DNA of 59,885 nt from Rhodobacteraceae bacterium Water-Bin34 (GTDB lineage: Bacteria; Pseudomonadota; Alphaproteobacteria; Rhodobacterales; Rhodobacteraceae). The notes beneath the pieces were generated by a model that saw only the letters and a list, made by a program, of their open reading frames with translations, ran no database searches and had not been told where the DNA came from. The stretch lies in contig FZLS01000010.1 in NCBI GenBank assembly GCA_900197625.1, positions 1 through 59,885 on the forward strand. The letters run 5' to 3'. The position numbers and the translations under genes were made by a program. Below are positions 8,438 to 15,916 of the stretch, piece by piece (within the stretch, counting starts at the first letter, position 1; each line of letters opens with the position of its first letter).

Positions 8438-9627
8438 TAATCTAATCTCAAGAAAATTGATTTTAAATAAGATGACTCAGCAAGATGTGGATGAACAGGA
8501 TGATCTATTCCTGCTGAACCGGTATGAATTATTTGGCCTTTACGGCCAGCTTTACCAACTCCAACAAGAGAAGCTTTTCGAAACTTTTGCATATCGGCAG
8601 CATGGGAACAGGAACACAGAACTAAATAACCTCCGGGCTGTACCAATCTTGCAGCCATTTTGGCTGCTTTTTCATATGCGCGTAAACCTTTTTCTAATGC
8701 AGGTTTCGATGGAGCAAATGCAGGAGGATCACAAGCTACCACCTGATACCTTTCACCTTCATCAATTAGTTGTGACATAACTTCAAAAGCATCACCCTTT
8801 CGAGTTGTAAATGATTTAGAAAATCCAGACCTCTCAGCTCCCTCAGTGGCTAAATCAAGTGCAGGTTGAGAGCTATCTACTGCAATAGCAGCATTTGCAC
8901 CGGCTGCTAAAGCAGCTAGGGAAAATCCACCAACATGACTAAACAGATCAATTATTGATCCTCCCTTTGCTAATTTAGCCGAAAATGCGTGGTTATCACG
9001 CTGATCGAAGAATAAACCAGTTTTTTGTCCACCTGAAATATCTGCCATATAAGTCGCATCATTCATTTTTACTTCTATTGGCGCCTGTGAAGACCCTTTA
9101 ATGAAAATATTTTCATTATCCAATCCTTCAAGTGAACGAGCGCGGCCAGAAGAATTTTTTAATATTATTTTTGGTGAAAAGATTTGTTCAAGTGCTGAAG
9201 TAATTTCTGGCATCATCTTATCAGCCCAAGCAGCATTTGGTTGAACTACAAAAGCATCACCAAATCGGTCTATAATGACGCCAGGCAAACCATCAGCTTC
9301 GGCATGTATCAAACGATAAAATGGGGTGTCATATAATTTTTCTCGTAACATTAGTGCGTTTTTCAACTTTGTAACAATCCATGCTGTATCAATTGAAATA
9401 TCAACATCTAGATCCATTACTCGCCCTGTGATTTTACTATTACTATTAAAAGCAATTAGGCCAATATCTTGTTTGTCATTAGTTTGAATTTTAACAAATG
9501 ATCCTGGAGGAATTTTTTTTGTTCGCCTATCTAAAATTACATCATCTGAATAAATCCATGGAAAACCAAACATCACCCGAGCAGGTGATTTATTTGGACG
9601 AAAGCGGAGTGTAGGTAAATCTATCAT
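8437..9627 (-). CDS. rlmI: class I SAM-dependent rRNA methyltransferase (RlmI/RlmK-like)
   Basis: Predicted 23S rRNA cytosine-5 methyltransferase with 396 residues. Domain order: N-terminal PUA-type RNA-binding region (residues 1 to about 75), an RlmI-like middle domain, then a Rossmann methyltransferase domain. SAM-binding motifs include IDLFSHVGGFSLAALAAGA, AVDSSQPALDLA, and the catalytic-face motifs VACDPPAFAPSK and LCSCSH. The family resemblance to RlmI is clear; the exact target base is inferred from the family. The gene is the first of a two-gene unit with the PIN protein. Start ATG 9627 has no obvious ribosome site. Confidence 0.88.
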   Translation of the reverse strand: MIDLPTLRFRPNKSPARVMFGFPWIYSDDVILDRRTKKIPPGSFVKIQTNDKQDIGLIAFNSNSKITGRVMDLDVDISIDTAWIVTKLKNALMLREKLYDTPFYRLIHAEADGLPGVIIDRFGDAFVVQPNAAWADKMMPEITSALEQIFSPKIILKNSSGRARSLEGLDNENIFIKGSSQAPIEVKMNDATYMADISGGQKTGLFFDQRDNHAFSAKLAKGGSIIDLFSHVGGFSLAALAAGANAAIAVDSSQPALDLATEGAERSGFSKSFTTRKGDAFEVMSQLIDEGERYQVVACDPPAFAPSKPALEKGLRAYEKAAKMAARLVQPGGYLVLCSCSHAADMQKFRKASLVGVGKAGRKGQIIHTGSAGIDHPVHPHLAESSYLKSIFLRLD

Positions 9628-9660
9628 ATTATTCGCTTACATTGCTTCCAATCAAAAGAA

Positions 9661-9726
9661 AAGCGCCCAAGAGGATACTGGGGCGCTTAAACAAAATTTG
9701 GGAGAAATATTTGTTTATTATTGGAG
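9661..9726 (-). ncRNA. candidate 3'-UTR sRNA with twin anti-SD hairpins; last hairpin is a terminator
   Basis: Reading on the minus strand, two adjacent hairpins follow the stop of the 48-residue ORF. The first has stem AAACAAA/TTTGTTT (9716-9710 with 9695-9689) and a loop containing CTCCC. The second has a perfect 8-bp stem AAGCGCCC/GGGCGCTT (outer limits 9661 and 9688), a 12-base loop containing TCCTCT, and the T-rich TTTCTTTTG after it, so it is also a good rho-independent terminator. Two hairpins exposing CCUCC-like loops downstream of a tiny-protein gene resemble the CcsR/cuckoo sRNAs of alphaproteobacteria. The resemblance is inference; the motifs here are shorter than the classical one. 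Confidence 0.42.
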
Positions 9727-9873
9727 TTAAGCGTGTTTAATTCGAGCAAAAGTCAAATTGGTTTTAACCCAAGCTAACATTTTTACAAATAGCGTAGAAA
9801 TAAATTCTGAACGCATTTTTGATGCTTCTTCACGAACTTTGAACAAATCTATATTTTCGTATGTTTTAACCAT
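9727..9873 (-). CDS. small protein of 48 residues, possibly RSP_7527-like
   Basis: Short ORF found by hand in the gap between soxG and the methyltransferase gene. It begins MVKTYENIDLFKV, continues with REEASKMRSEFISTLF and ends ARIKHA. A strong ribosome site AAAAGGAG lies 7 bases before the ATG, and a terminator hairpin follows the stop, both arguing for a real gene. The charged N-terminal part and amphipathic ending resemble the tiny RSP_7527/DUF1127-type proteins of Rhodobacteraceae, which are often stress-linked and sit upstream of sRNAs; I recall the family but cannot confirm membership. The protein has no membrane segment long enough to span and no cysteine. Confidence 0.65.
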   Translation of the reverse strand: MVKTYENIDLFKVREEASKMRSEFISTLFVKMLAWVKTNLTFARIKHA

Positions 9874-9908
9874 GATAAACTCCTTTTTTCCATAAATATG
9901 ATTTAGGA

Positions 9909-9936
9909 TAAATAGAGTGTTCTTACATCAGACAAG
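9909..9936 (-). promoter_or_regulatory. candidate promoter of the 48-residue ORF
   Basis: On the minus strand CTTGTC (9936-9931) is followed after 16 bases by TATTTA (9914-9909), within the context CTCTATTT. The CTTG element and the CTATTT-like -10 are compatible with either sigma-70 or an RpoH-type heat-shock sigma factor. Transcription would start near 9902, about 30 bases before the ATG. Consensus evidence only. Confidence 0.3.
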
Positions 9937-9947
9937 ATCGCCCTAGC

Positions 9948-9990
9948 GCTATGTCTATTTTGCATAGCTAATGATAAAAGCTATGCAAAA
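9948..9990. repeat. three-part inverted repeat after soxG
   Basis: GCTATG (9948-9953), GCATAGCT (9962-9969) and AGCTATGC (9979-9986) lie in a row. The second and third form an 8-bp stem, extended to 12 bp by TTTT/AAAA at the base; the first and second can form an alternative 6-bp stem. It starts 8 bases downstream of the soxG stop on the minus strand. No T-tract follows on either strand, so it is more likely an RNA 3'-end stabilising or processing element, or a switch, than a standard terminator. Confidence 0.5.
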
Positions 9991-9997
9991 AATTACT

Positions 9998-10561
9998 TTA
10001 ATGAAAATTGACCTCTGACCCATCTTCAGAAGCATTTTTTAACCATTCCATAATATAACCGCCAACAGATCGAAAACAAATCAACTGACAATTCAATTCA
10101 TCAGTAAACCAGAATGCAACAGCAAGTTGAGCTATTCTTGTTCTTCGAACTTCACCAATTGGCAAAGCATCGACTGACAAATCAGCAGGTGATCCTTTTG
10201 ACAGTACATCACGAACGGCGCCACCATTTAATGAAAATACTGATCTTGCATCTGATACATCTACAACAAGATTGTGTGTGCCACTCAGGCTACTATTTAA
10301 ATTGGAAATTGTTTTGGATACATTTTTATAATCAATTATTATCAATAATTCATCAGGAGACATCCATGCTATAGAGCCTTTAGATGTTGATGTAATCTGA
10401 CGCTGCTCAGGTATAATCATACCCAGTTCCAATTTCAACGCTTTTGCAAGTACATTAGATTTTAAATCACCTCGTAAAGTAATCATTCCAAGCAAACCGG
10501 TGTCTTTTATTTTAATTATTCCATTATGTGATGCACCGTTTAGTGCTGTAATACTAGACAT
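9998..10561 (-). CDS. soxG: sarcosine oxidase subunit gamma
   Basis: Gamma subunit of the cytoplasmic heterotetrameric sarcosine oxidase, 187 residues from the ATG at 10561 (MSSITALNG). An in-frame start at 10627 would add 22 residues encoded inside soxA and is unlikely; the chosen ATG has GGAG upstream and overlaps the soxA stop by 8 bases. The sequence shows the YgfZ/GcvT-like folate-binding subdomain pattern, with STSKGSIAWMSPDELLI and the conserved DVSDARSVFSLNGG. Family length is about 180-210. Last gene of the sox operon; a complex inverted repeat follows. Confidence 0.93.
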   Translation of the reverse strand: MSSITALNGASHNGIIKIKDTGLLGMITLRGDLKSNVLAKALKLELGMIIPEQRQITSTSKGSIAWMSPDELLIIIDYKNVSKTISNLNSSLSGTHNLVVDVSDARSVFSLNGGAVRDVLSKGSPADLSVDALPIGEVRRTRIAQLAVAFWFTDELNCQLICFRSVGGYIMEWLKNASEDGSEVNFH

Positions 10562-13500
10562 TTTGCCGTTCTCCTTCTGGGTCAAGGAATACCTGATTAC
10601 AAATTTTAGCTTTGATAATTTTTCCATCTAAAGTTGGAAAATCAATTATCTCTCCCATCCTGTCAGGTCCAAACTTAACCAACCCCATCGCAATTGATCT
10701 ATTTAATGTTGGTGAAAAATATGTTGATGTGACTCGACCGATCATATTTTTCACTCCATTTTCCCTAACTGATCCATCTGTTGCATATGCACCATCAGGT
10801 ATCACTATATCGGGATCTATAGTTTTCAATCCGACCAATTTCCAACGTGACGGATCAGACATGTGCGAACGAAGATGTGCGCGCTTTCCCAAGAAGTCTT
10901 CTTTCTTTTTTGAAAGAGCCCATTCCATGTTTAAATCTTGAGGAATCACCGTTCCGTCTGTTTCATCACCAATCATTATAAAGCCTTTTTCTGCGCGCAT
11001 AACATGCAGACATTCTGTGCCATAAGGTTCAATGCCAAACTCCTTACCAGCTTCCATGCACATGTCCCAAAAAGCTTGGCCATCTGATGCAGGCACAGCT
11101 ATCTCATAGGATAGCTCTCCAGAAAACGAAATTCGAAATGGTCTAACTCTTATTCCACCAAGCGTTCCCTCTGAGAAACGCATAAAAGGAAGTGCATCCT
11201 TTGAAACATCCATTCCACCAAGTTTTTCAAGCAGTTTTCTTGCGTTTGGCCCAACTACAGCAATTTGAGCATATTGTTCAGTAACATTTGCTGTATATAC
11301 TTCCCAATCCCACCATTCTGTTTGAAGCCATTCCTCCATCCAAGCATGAATTCTATCAGATCCTCCAGATGTTGTGTGACAAAGGTATGTGTTCTCATCT
11401 AATCTCGCAACAACACCATCATCAGATAAAAATCCATTTTCATTACACATCAAGCCATATCTACAGTGTCCAACCTTTAAATTTGACATTAAATTTGTAT
11501 ATAGCATGTCCAAAAATTTACCTGCATCTGGCCCTTTGACTATAATTTTACCCAATGTAGATGCATCTAATAAACCAACATTTGTCCTAGTATTCAAAAT
11601 TTCTCTTTCGACTGCATCTTTAACTGTTTCATTATTTTTCTGATAACAATAAGGACGGCGCCAATCCGCGACTGGTTCAAAGAAGCCTCCATTTGCTTCA
11701 ATCCAGTTATGAATCGGGGATTTTCGTATTGGCTTAAAAAGTTCTCCACGCGCATCGCCTGCAATAGAGCCCATTGAGATTGGATGATAGGGTGGCCTAA
11801 AGGTTGTTGTCCCTACATTTGGTATCTCTGAATTTAAGCTATCCGCTAGGATTGCCAGTCCATTTATATTTGATAGTTTTCCTTGATCTGTTGCCATACC
11901 AAGAGTTGTGTATCTTTTAGTATGTTCAACACTTTCATAACCCTCACGAGCAGCCAAACGCACATCTGATACTTTAACATCATTTTGGTAATCCAGAAAA
12001 GTTTTAGCCTGTAATTTGACTGACATACCCTGAGGCATTTGCCAAATTTGTTCAATCGGAGACTCAGCTTCAGTTTCAGCTTTAATGACTTTAGACTTGA
12101 TAGGTTTAAAACCAACTTGCTTAGCAATTAATTTTCCTTGTGAAATTGCATCTTGAATTGTTTCATTAGCTATAAAATAACCATTGGCTGCACCACCTAC
12201 TGCTACGAAGCCTGTGCCATCATCTCCAAGAGGTGGCCGTTCAGCATCAGGGCGGAACATAGCGTTTGTTTCATCCCAATTTAATTTACCACCACAATGT
12301 GACCAAAGATGTACAACAGGTGACCATCCACCTGACATTGCTACTACATCACATTTTATTTCTTCAATTGGAGTTCCCTCGCCAGCTTGCAAACAAATTG
12401 AAACACCAATTACGCCCTTTGAGCCTTTAACTTTTGAAATGGCCATTCCAGTTTCAACTCGAATTCCCAATTCACGTGCTTTATTTGGTAGTTCACCGGT
12501 TGCATCTGTACGAGCGTCTAGAATTATTGCAACTTTTAAACCAACCTCAAATTGCTTAATTGCTGTTCTATATCCATCATCATTATTCGTCGCAAGCACC
12601 ATGATATCACCACATGAAGTACCAAAATCAACTATATAATCACGAACACTACCTGCTAACATCACACCAGGAAGATCATTTCCTGCAAATGATAGTGGGC
12701 GCTCAATAGCGCCTGTTGTGGTTAAAATTCGCTTAGCTCGAATCCGCCATAATCTTTGCCTTGGTCCTTTTTTGCTAGGCATGTGATCTGTTAATGACTC
12801 ATATCCTGTCACCCAACCATGGTCATAAACTCCAGCTCCCATTGTCCTATTTTTAAGGGTAACATTTGGCATAGACTCTAATTCTGCTAACGCATCATTA
12901 ATCCATTCTTCACTATTCTTATTATTAACTAAAACATCATCAACCGGAGCCCTACCACCCCAAGAGTTTTTTTGCTCAAGAAGTAATACTTTTGCACCAG
13001 CTCTGCCGACTTCTAAAGCAGCAGCTAGTCCAGATATTCCGCCCCCAATAATAAGAACGTCTACATGTGCATAAAAATATTCATATTTATCTGCATCTTT
13101 TCCAATCGGCGCAGCACCTAGACCTGCAGCTTTTCGAATAACTGGCTCAAAAATATGCTTCCAAGCAAAACGTGGGAAAATAAATGTTTTATAATAAAAG
13201 CCTGCGGGAAACACTCGGCTCATAATCCGGTTTATACCTCCGATATCAAACTCTAGCGAAGGCCACGCATTTTGGCTAACTGAGTGTAGACCATTGAATA
13301 ACTCAGTCGTTGTTGCCCTTTGATTAGGTTCAAATTTATTTCCTTTACCCAATCCAACAAGCGCATTTGGCTCTTCAGGGCCAGATGCCACAACACCTCT
13401 TGGACGATGGTATTTAAAGGAACGACCAACTAATCTTTGATTGTTAGCTAATAGCGCAGAAGCCAGAGTATCACCTTCATAGCCACTAAATCTCTTGCCA

Positions 13501-13568
13501 TCAAAAGAAAACTCTAGCGAATTTGATCTGTTAATTAAACGACCACCTTTTGATAATCTTGTACTCAT
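10554..13568 (-). CDS. soxA: sarcosine oxidase subunit alpha
   Basis: Large subunit (1004 residues) of heterotetrameric sarcosine oxidase, which oxidises sarcosine to glycine, passing the methyl carbon to tetrahydrofolate and reducing O2 to H2O2. N-terminal ferredoxin-like segment (GDTLASALLANNQ, near 35-47), then a dinucleotide-binding domain with VLIIGGGISGLAAALEVG at about 170-187 that binds NAD+, and a C-terminal GcvT-like folate-binding half from about 620, with GLMCNENGFLSDDGVVARL and MRAEKGFIMIGDETDGT. ATG at 13568 overlaps the soxD stop by 4 bases (ATGA). Size and domain order match the family fully. Confidence 0.97.
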   Translation of the reverse strand: MSTRLSKGGRLINRSNSLEFSFDGKRFSGYEGDTLASALLANNQRLVGRSFKYHRPRGVVASGPEEPNALVGLGKGNKFEPNQRATTTELFNGLHSVSQNAWPSLEFDIGGINRIMSRVFPAGFYYKTFIFPRFAWKHIFEPVIRKAAGLGAAPIGKDADKYEYFYAHVDVLIIGGGISGLAAALEVGRAGAKVLLLEQKNSWGGRAPVDDVLVNNKNSEEWINDALAELESMPNVTLKNRTMGAGVYDHGWVTGYESLTDHMPSKKGPRQRLWRIRAKRILTTTGAIERPLSFAGNDLPGVMLAGSVRDYIVDFGTSCGDIMVLATNNDDGYRTAIKQFEVGLKVAIILDARTDATGELPNKARELGIRVETGMAISKVKGSKGVIGVSICLQAGEGTPIEEIKCDVVAMSGGWSPVVHLWSHCGGKLNWDETNAMFRPDAERPPLGDDGTGFVAVGGAANGYFIANETIQDAISQGKLIAKQVGFKPIKSKVIKAETEAESPIEQIWQMPQGMSVKLQAKTFLDYQNDVKVSDVRLAAREGYESVEHTKRYTTLGMATDQGKLSNINGLAILADSLNSEIPNVGTTTFRPPYHPISMGSIAGDARGELFKPIRKSPIHNWIEANGGFFEPVADWRRPYCYQKNNETVKDAVEREILNTRTNVGLLDASTLGKIIVKGPDAGKFLDMLYTNLMSNLKVGHCRYGLMCNENGFLSDDGVVARLDENTYLCHTTSGGSDRIHAWMEEWLQTEWWDWEVYTANVTEQYAQIAVVGPNARKLLEKLGGMDVSKDALPFMRFSEGTLGGIRVRPFRISFSGELSYEIAVPASDGQAFWDMCMEAGKEFGIEPYGTECLHVMRAEKGFIMIGDETDGTVIPQDLNMEWALSKKKEDFLGKRAHLRSHMSDPSRWKLVGLKTIDPDIVIPDGAYATDGSVRENGVKNMIGRVTSTYFSPTLNRSIAMGLVKFGPDRMGEIIDFPTLDGKIIKAKICNQVFLDPEGERQNV

Positions 13569-13891
13569 TTAACAAATCCCTTCCATTCAGGACGTTTTTT
13601 TTGAATTTTATTGATTAATGCTTTTGGCGGAGAATTCGTTTGAGCTGAATACGTTCCAAATACCTCCAAACTAGTTGTACACCTTGCAGCATTAAACCAC
13701 TTTCCACACCCATAGACATGTCGCCAACGTTCAAAATGTACACCCTTTGGGTTATGTCTCATAAATAAGTAATTTTCCAATTCATCATCACTTGCATTTA
13801 CACCAGATCGAGTAATGTGAGCTTGACCATCGCAATGTAAATCAGTTTCATCAGCGGTAATGCCACAGTTGGGGCAAGTAAGATTTAGCAT
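13565..13891 (-). CDS. soxD: sarcosine oxidase subunit delta
   Basis: Small zinc-binding subunit (108 residues) of heterotetrameric sarcosine oxidase. The zinc ligands of the family are visible: Cys6 and Cys9 in LTCPNCG, and His58 and Cys62 in RHVYGCGKWF. The C-terminal part carries the conserved RCTTSLEVFGTY. Good ribosome site AGAGG before the ATG. Start and stop are coupled to neighbours: soxA begins within its stop codon. It is separated from soxB by a 165-residue exported protein gene, which is not the usual soxBDAG arrangement. Confidence 0.95.
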   Translation of the reverse strand: MLNLTCPNCGITADETDLHCDGQAHITRSGVNASDDELENYLFMRHNPKGVHFERWRHVYGCGKWFNAARCTTSLEVFGTYSAQTNSPPKALINKIQKKRPEWKGFVK

Positions 13892-13934
13892 TTTTAAACC
13901 TCTAAGCTATAAGTTTTTTATTTTTAATTTTTGG

Positions 13935-14432
13935 TTATTGAATTGTATTTAAACACTCTTCAATATTTTGTTTGGCAGATCTGAGTATTTTTAAATCAAC
14001 TATAATTTCATCTTTTAATCGAATTAAATCGAAACTTAGCTTACTGCTAATCTCAACTCGATTATCAAATCCTGTTAAATCAATGTCTTCTGTAAATGGT
14101 AAAGGAAATATATTATTTGATCTCTGCATTTCTCTTATTATGAATGGTTCTCCATCAAACTTAATTGTCAAAATATCATCAGCATTTTTTGCTTCTTTTC
14201 CTGAATAACCTGTTACCTGCCAACGATCTCCATCTTTTCGTTTATATGTAGCAAAAAACGAAGGTACTCCATTTGATGAAGTAGCACTTAAAGTCGCCCA
14301 GCAAACTCTTGATTCTTCAACTTTCGTTATTTGATATTCATCAAATGACTTAAAAATTTCCATTGCACTATTTGAAGCACAGCTAGCCGTACCAAATAAA
14401 AATGTACCTAAGATTATCATAATATTTTTCAT
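13935..14432 (-). CDS. exported protein of unknown function inside the sox operon
   Basis: Protein of 165 residues starting at ATG 14432, which overlaps the soxB stop by one base (TGATG); an in-frame TTG one codon earlier is less likely. N-terminal signal peptide (about residues 1-18), ending near FGTASCASN; the lipobox position -3 is Thr, so a lipoprotein is possible but not clear. The mature part has RVCWATLSA, a lysine- and aspartate-rich middle, KFDGEPFIIREM, and a late cysteine (EECL). A CWA motif after a signal peptide, followed by strands and a late Cys, recalls the invasion-associated locus B (IalB) family of Rhodobacteraceae, but this is weak. Function unknown. Confidence 0.72.
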   Translation of the reverse strand: MKNIMIILGTFLFGTASCASNSAMEIFKSFDEYQITKVEESRVCWATLSATSSNGVPSFFATYKRKDGDRWQVTGYSGKEAKNADDILTIKFDGEPFIIREMQRSNNIFPLPFTEDIDLTGFDNRVEISSKLSFDLIRLKDEIIVDLKILRSAKQNIEECLNTIQ

Positions 14433-15679
14433 CAATGCGCTACTCCTGCTGCTACGCTCTCGTCAATGAAGCGTCCTTCTTGAAAACGATTTAATCCAAA
14501 TTCGGCAGCTAAGCCTATTTGCTCGTCTTTTGCCATCAATTCAGCCATTGCCCAACCAGAACCTGGAATAGCCTTAAACCCACCTGTTCCCCAACCACAA
14601 TTAATATAGCATCCTGATAAAGGAGTTTTTGAAATAATAGGTGACCGATCTCCTGTTACATCAACAATTCCACCCCAATGACGCAACATCTTTAAACGAC
14701 TAACCATAGGAAAAGTTTCAATTAATGCTCTCACTGTTTCTTCTAAATGGTGGAATGATCCTCTTTGTGTATAATTATTAAATCCATCAGTTCCACCCCC
14801 AATAACCATTTCACCTTTGTCTGATTGGGACATATATCCATGAACAGTGTTTGCCATTACAACAACATCCATACATGGTTTTATTGGTTCTGAGACTAAT
14901 GCTTGAAGCGAAACTGACTCAAGTGGAAGCCTAAATCCAGCCATATCAGCTAAATGTCCTGAATTTCCAGCAACAACAATGCCCAGTTTTTTACATTTTA
15001 ATGAACCTTTTGTCGTTTGCAAACCAGTAACTTTACCATTTGCTTGTGTAACAGAAGTTACTTCACATTGTTGAATAATATCCATTCCCATATCTGAACA
15101 GGCTCGTGCATACCCCCATGCAACTGCATCATGTCGTGCAGTACCAGCGCGTGGTTGCCATAATGCGCCAAGAACTGGAAAACGAGGCCCAGATAGTTCG
15201 ATAATTGGACATAATTCTTTTACCTTTTGCGGCCCAATATATTCAGTCTTAACACCTTGTAATTTATTTGCATGAGCGGTCCGCTTATATCCACGAATTT
15301 CTGCCTCTGTTTGGGCCAGCATCATCACTCCGCGAGGACTAAACATCACATTATAGTTTAAATCCTGTGACATTGTTTCATATAATGACCTTGCTTTTTC
15401 ATATATGGCTGCAGAGGGATCCTGAAGATAGTTTGATCTAATAATTGTAGTATTACGCCCAGTATTGCCACCACCTAGCCATCCTTTTTCAATAATAGCT
15501 AAATTAGTAATTCCATAATTTTTACCAAGATGATAAGCTGTTGCTAGGCCATGGCCCCCTGCTCCAACAATAACAGCATCATATTCTTTTTTCATTTCAG
15601 GCTTTGCCCAGGCTCGCTCCCAACCTTGGTGGTATGAAAAAGCATTTCTAGCTATAGCAAAAGCAGAGTAACGTGACAT
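14432..15679 (-). CDS. soxB: sarcosine oxidase subunit beta
   Basis: Beta subunit (415 residues) of heterotetrameric sarcosine oxidase. It is a D-amino-acid-oxidase-like flavoprotein that binds FAD non-covalently and FMN covalently, and oxidises the C-N bond of sarcosine. FAD motif DAVIVGAGGHGLATAYHLG at about 34-52, then EKGWLGGGNTGRNTTIIRSN at 64-83. His183 in the ARHDAVAWGYA motif is the likely covalent FMN attachment site, by family motif. C-terminal GWGTGGFKAIPGSG binds flavin. First gene of the operon; AGGT lies 9 bases before the ATG. Its promoter must lie in the 237-base gap to ccmI. Confidence 0.97.
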   Translation of the reverse strand: MSRYSAFAIARNAFSYHQGWERAWAKPEMKKEYDAVIVGAGGHGLATAYHLGKNYGITNLAIIEKGWLGGGNTGRNTTIIRSNYLQDPSAAIYEKARSLYETMSQDLNYNVMFSPRGVMMLAQTEAEIRGYKRTAHANKLQGVKTEYIGPQKVKELCPIIELSGPRFPVLGALWQPRAGTARHDAVAWGYARACSDMGMDIIQQCEVTSVTQANGKVTGLQTTKGSLKCKKLGIVVAGNSGHLADMAGFRLPLESVSLQALVSEPIKPCMDVVVMANTVHGYMSQSDKGEMVIGGGTDGFNNYTQRGSFHHLEETVRALIETFPMVSRLKMLRHWGGIVDVTGDRSPIISKTPLSGCYINCGWGTGGFKAIPGSGWAMAELMAKDEQIGLAAEFGLNRFQEGRFIDESVAAGVAH

Positions 15680-15916
15680 TGATTGTTTACCTATAATCGA
15701 GCTTATTAAAACTTAATGGTGTTATTACATGAATATATAATCCAAATAATTGAAAATACGAGTTGATTTGTTCCAGAACCGACATTTCAATTAAAGTCAG
15801 GTAAGGGAAAAATAAACTATGGTCAAATTTATATAAATCATAGCATAATTTAAAATTTTTATGACTCCACATTATCCTCAAGCAAGTTTAAATAATACGG
15901 ATAAAAGGAAAAATGT
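15680..15916. promoter_or_regulatory. divergent intergenic region soxB/ccmI
   Basis: A 237-base AT-rich gap between two divergent genes that must contain promoters for both the sox operon (minus) and the ccmI operon (plus). I found no convincing -35/-10 pair and no glycine-riboswitch-like sequence. A minus-strand ORF of 64 codons at 15687-15881 is rejected as noise. Clear ribosome site AAAAGGA before ccmI. Confidence 0.5.

Noticed and set aside
12184..12639. 151-codon plus ORF antisense to soxA
   Set aside because: The opposite frame encodes conserved SoxA; the reading is a mirror of its codon bias.
15687..15881. 64-codon ORF in the soxB/ccmI gap
   Set aside because: No ribosome site, biased toward Phe/Leu/Tyr as random AT-rich sequence gives, and it would fill a region that must hold two divergent promoters.
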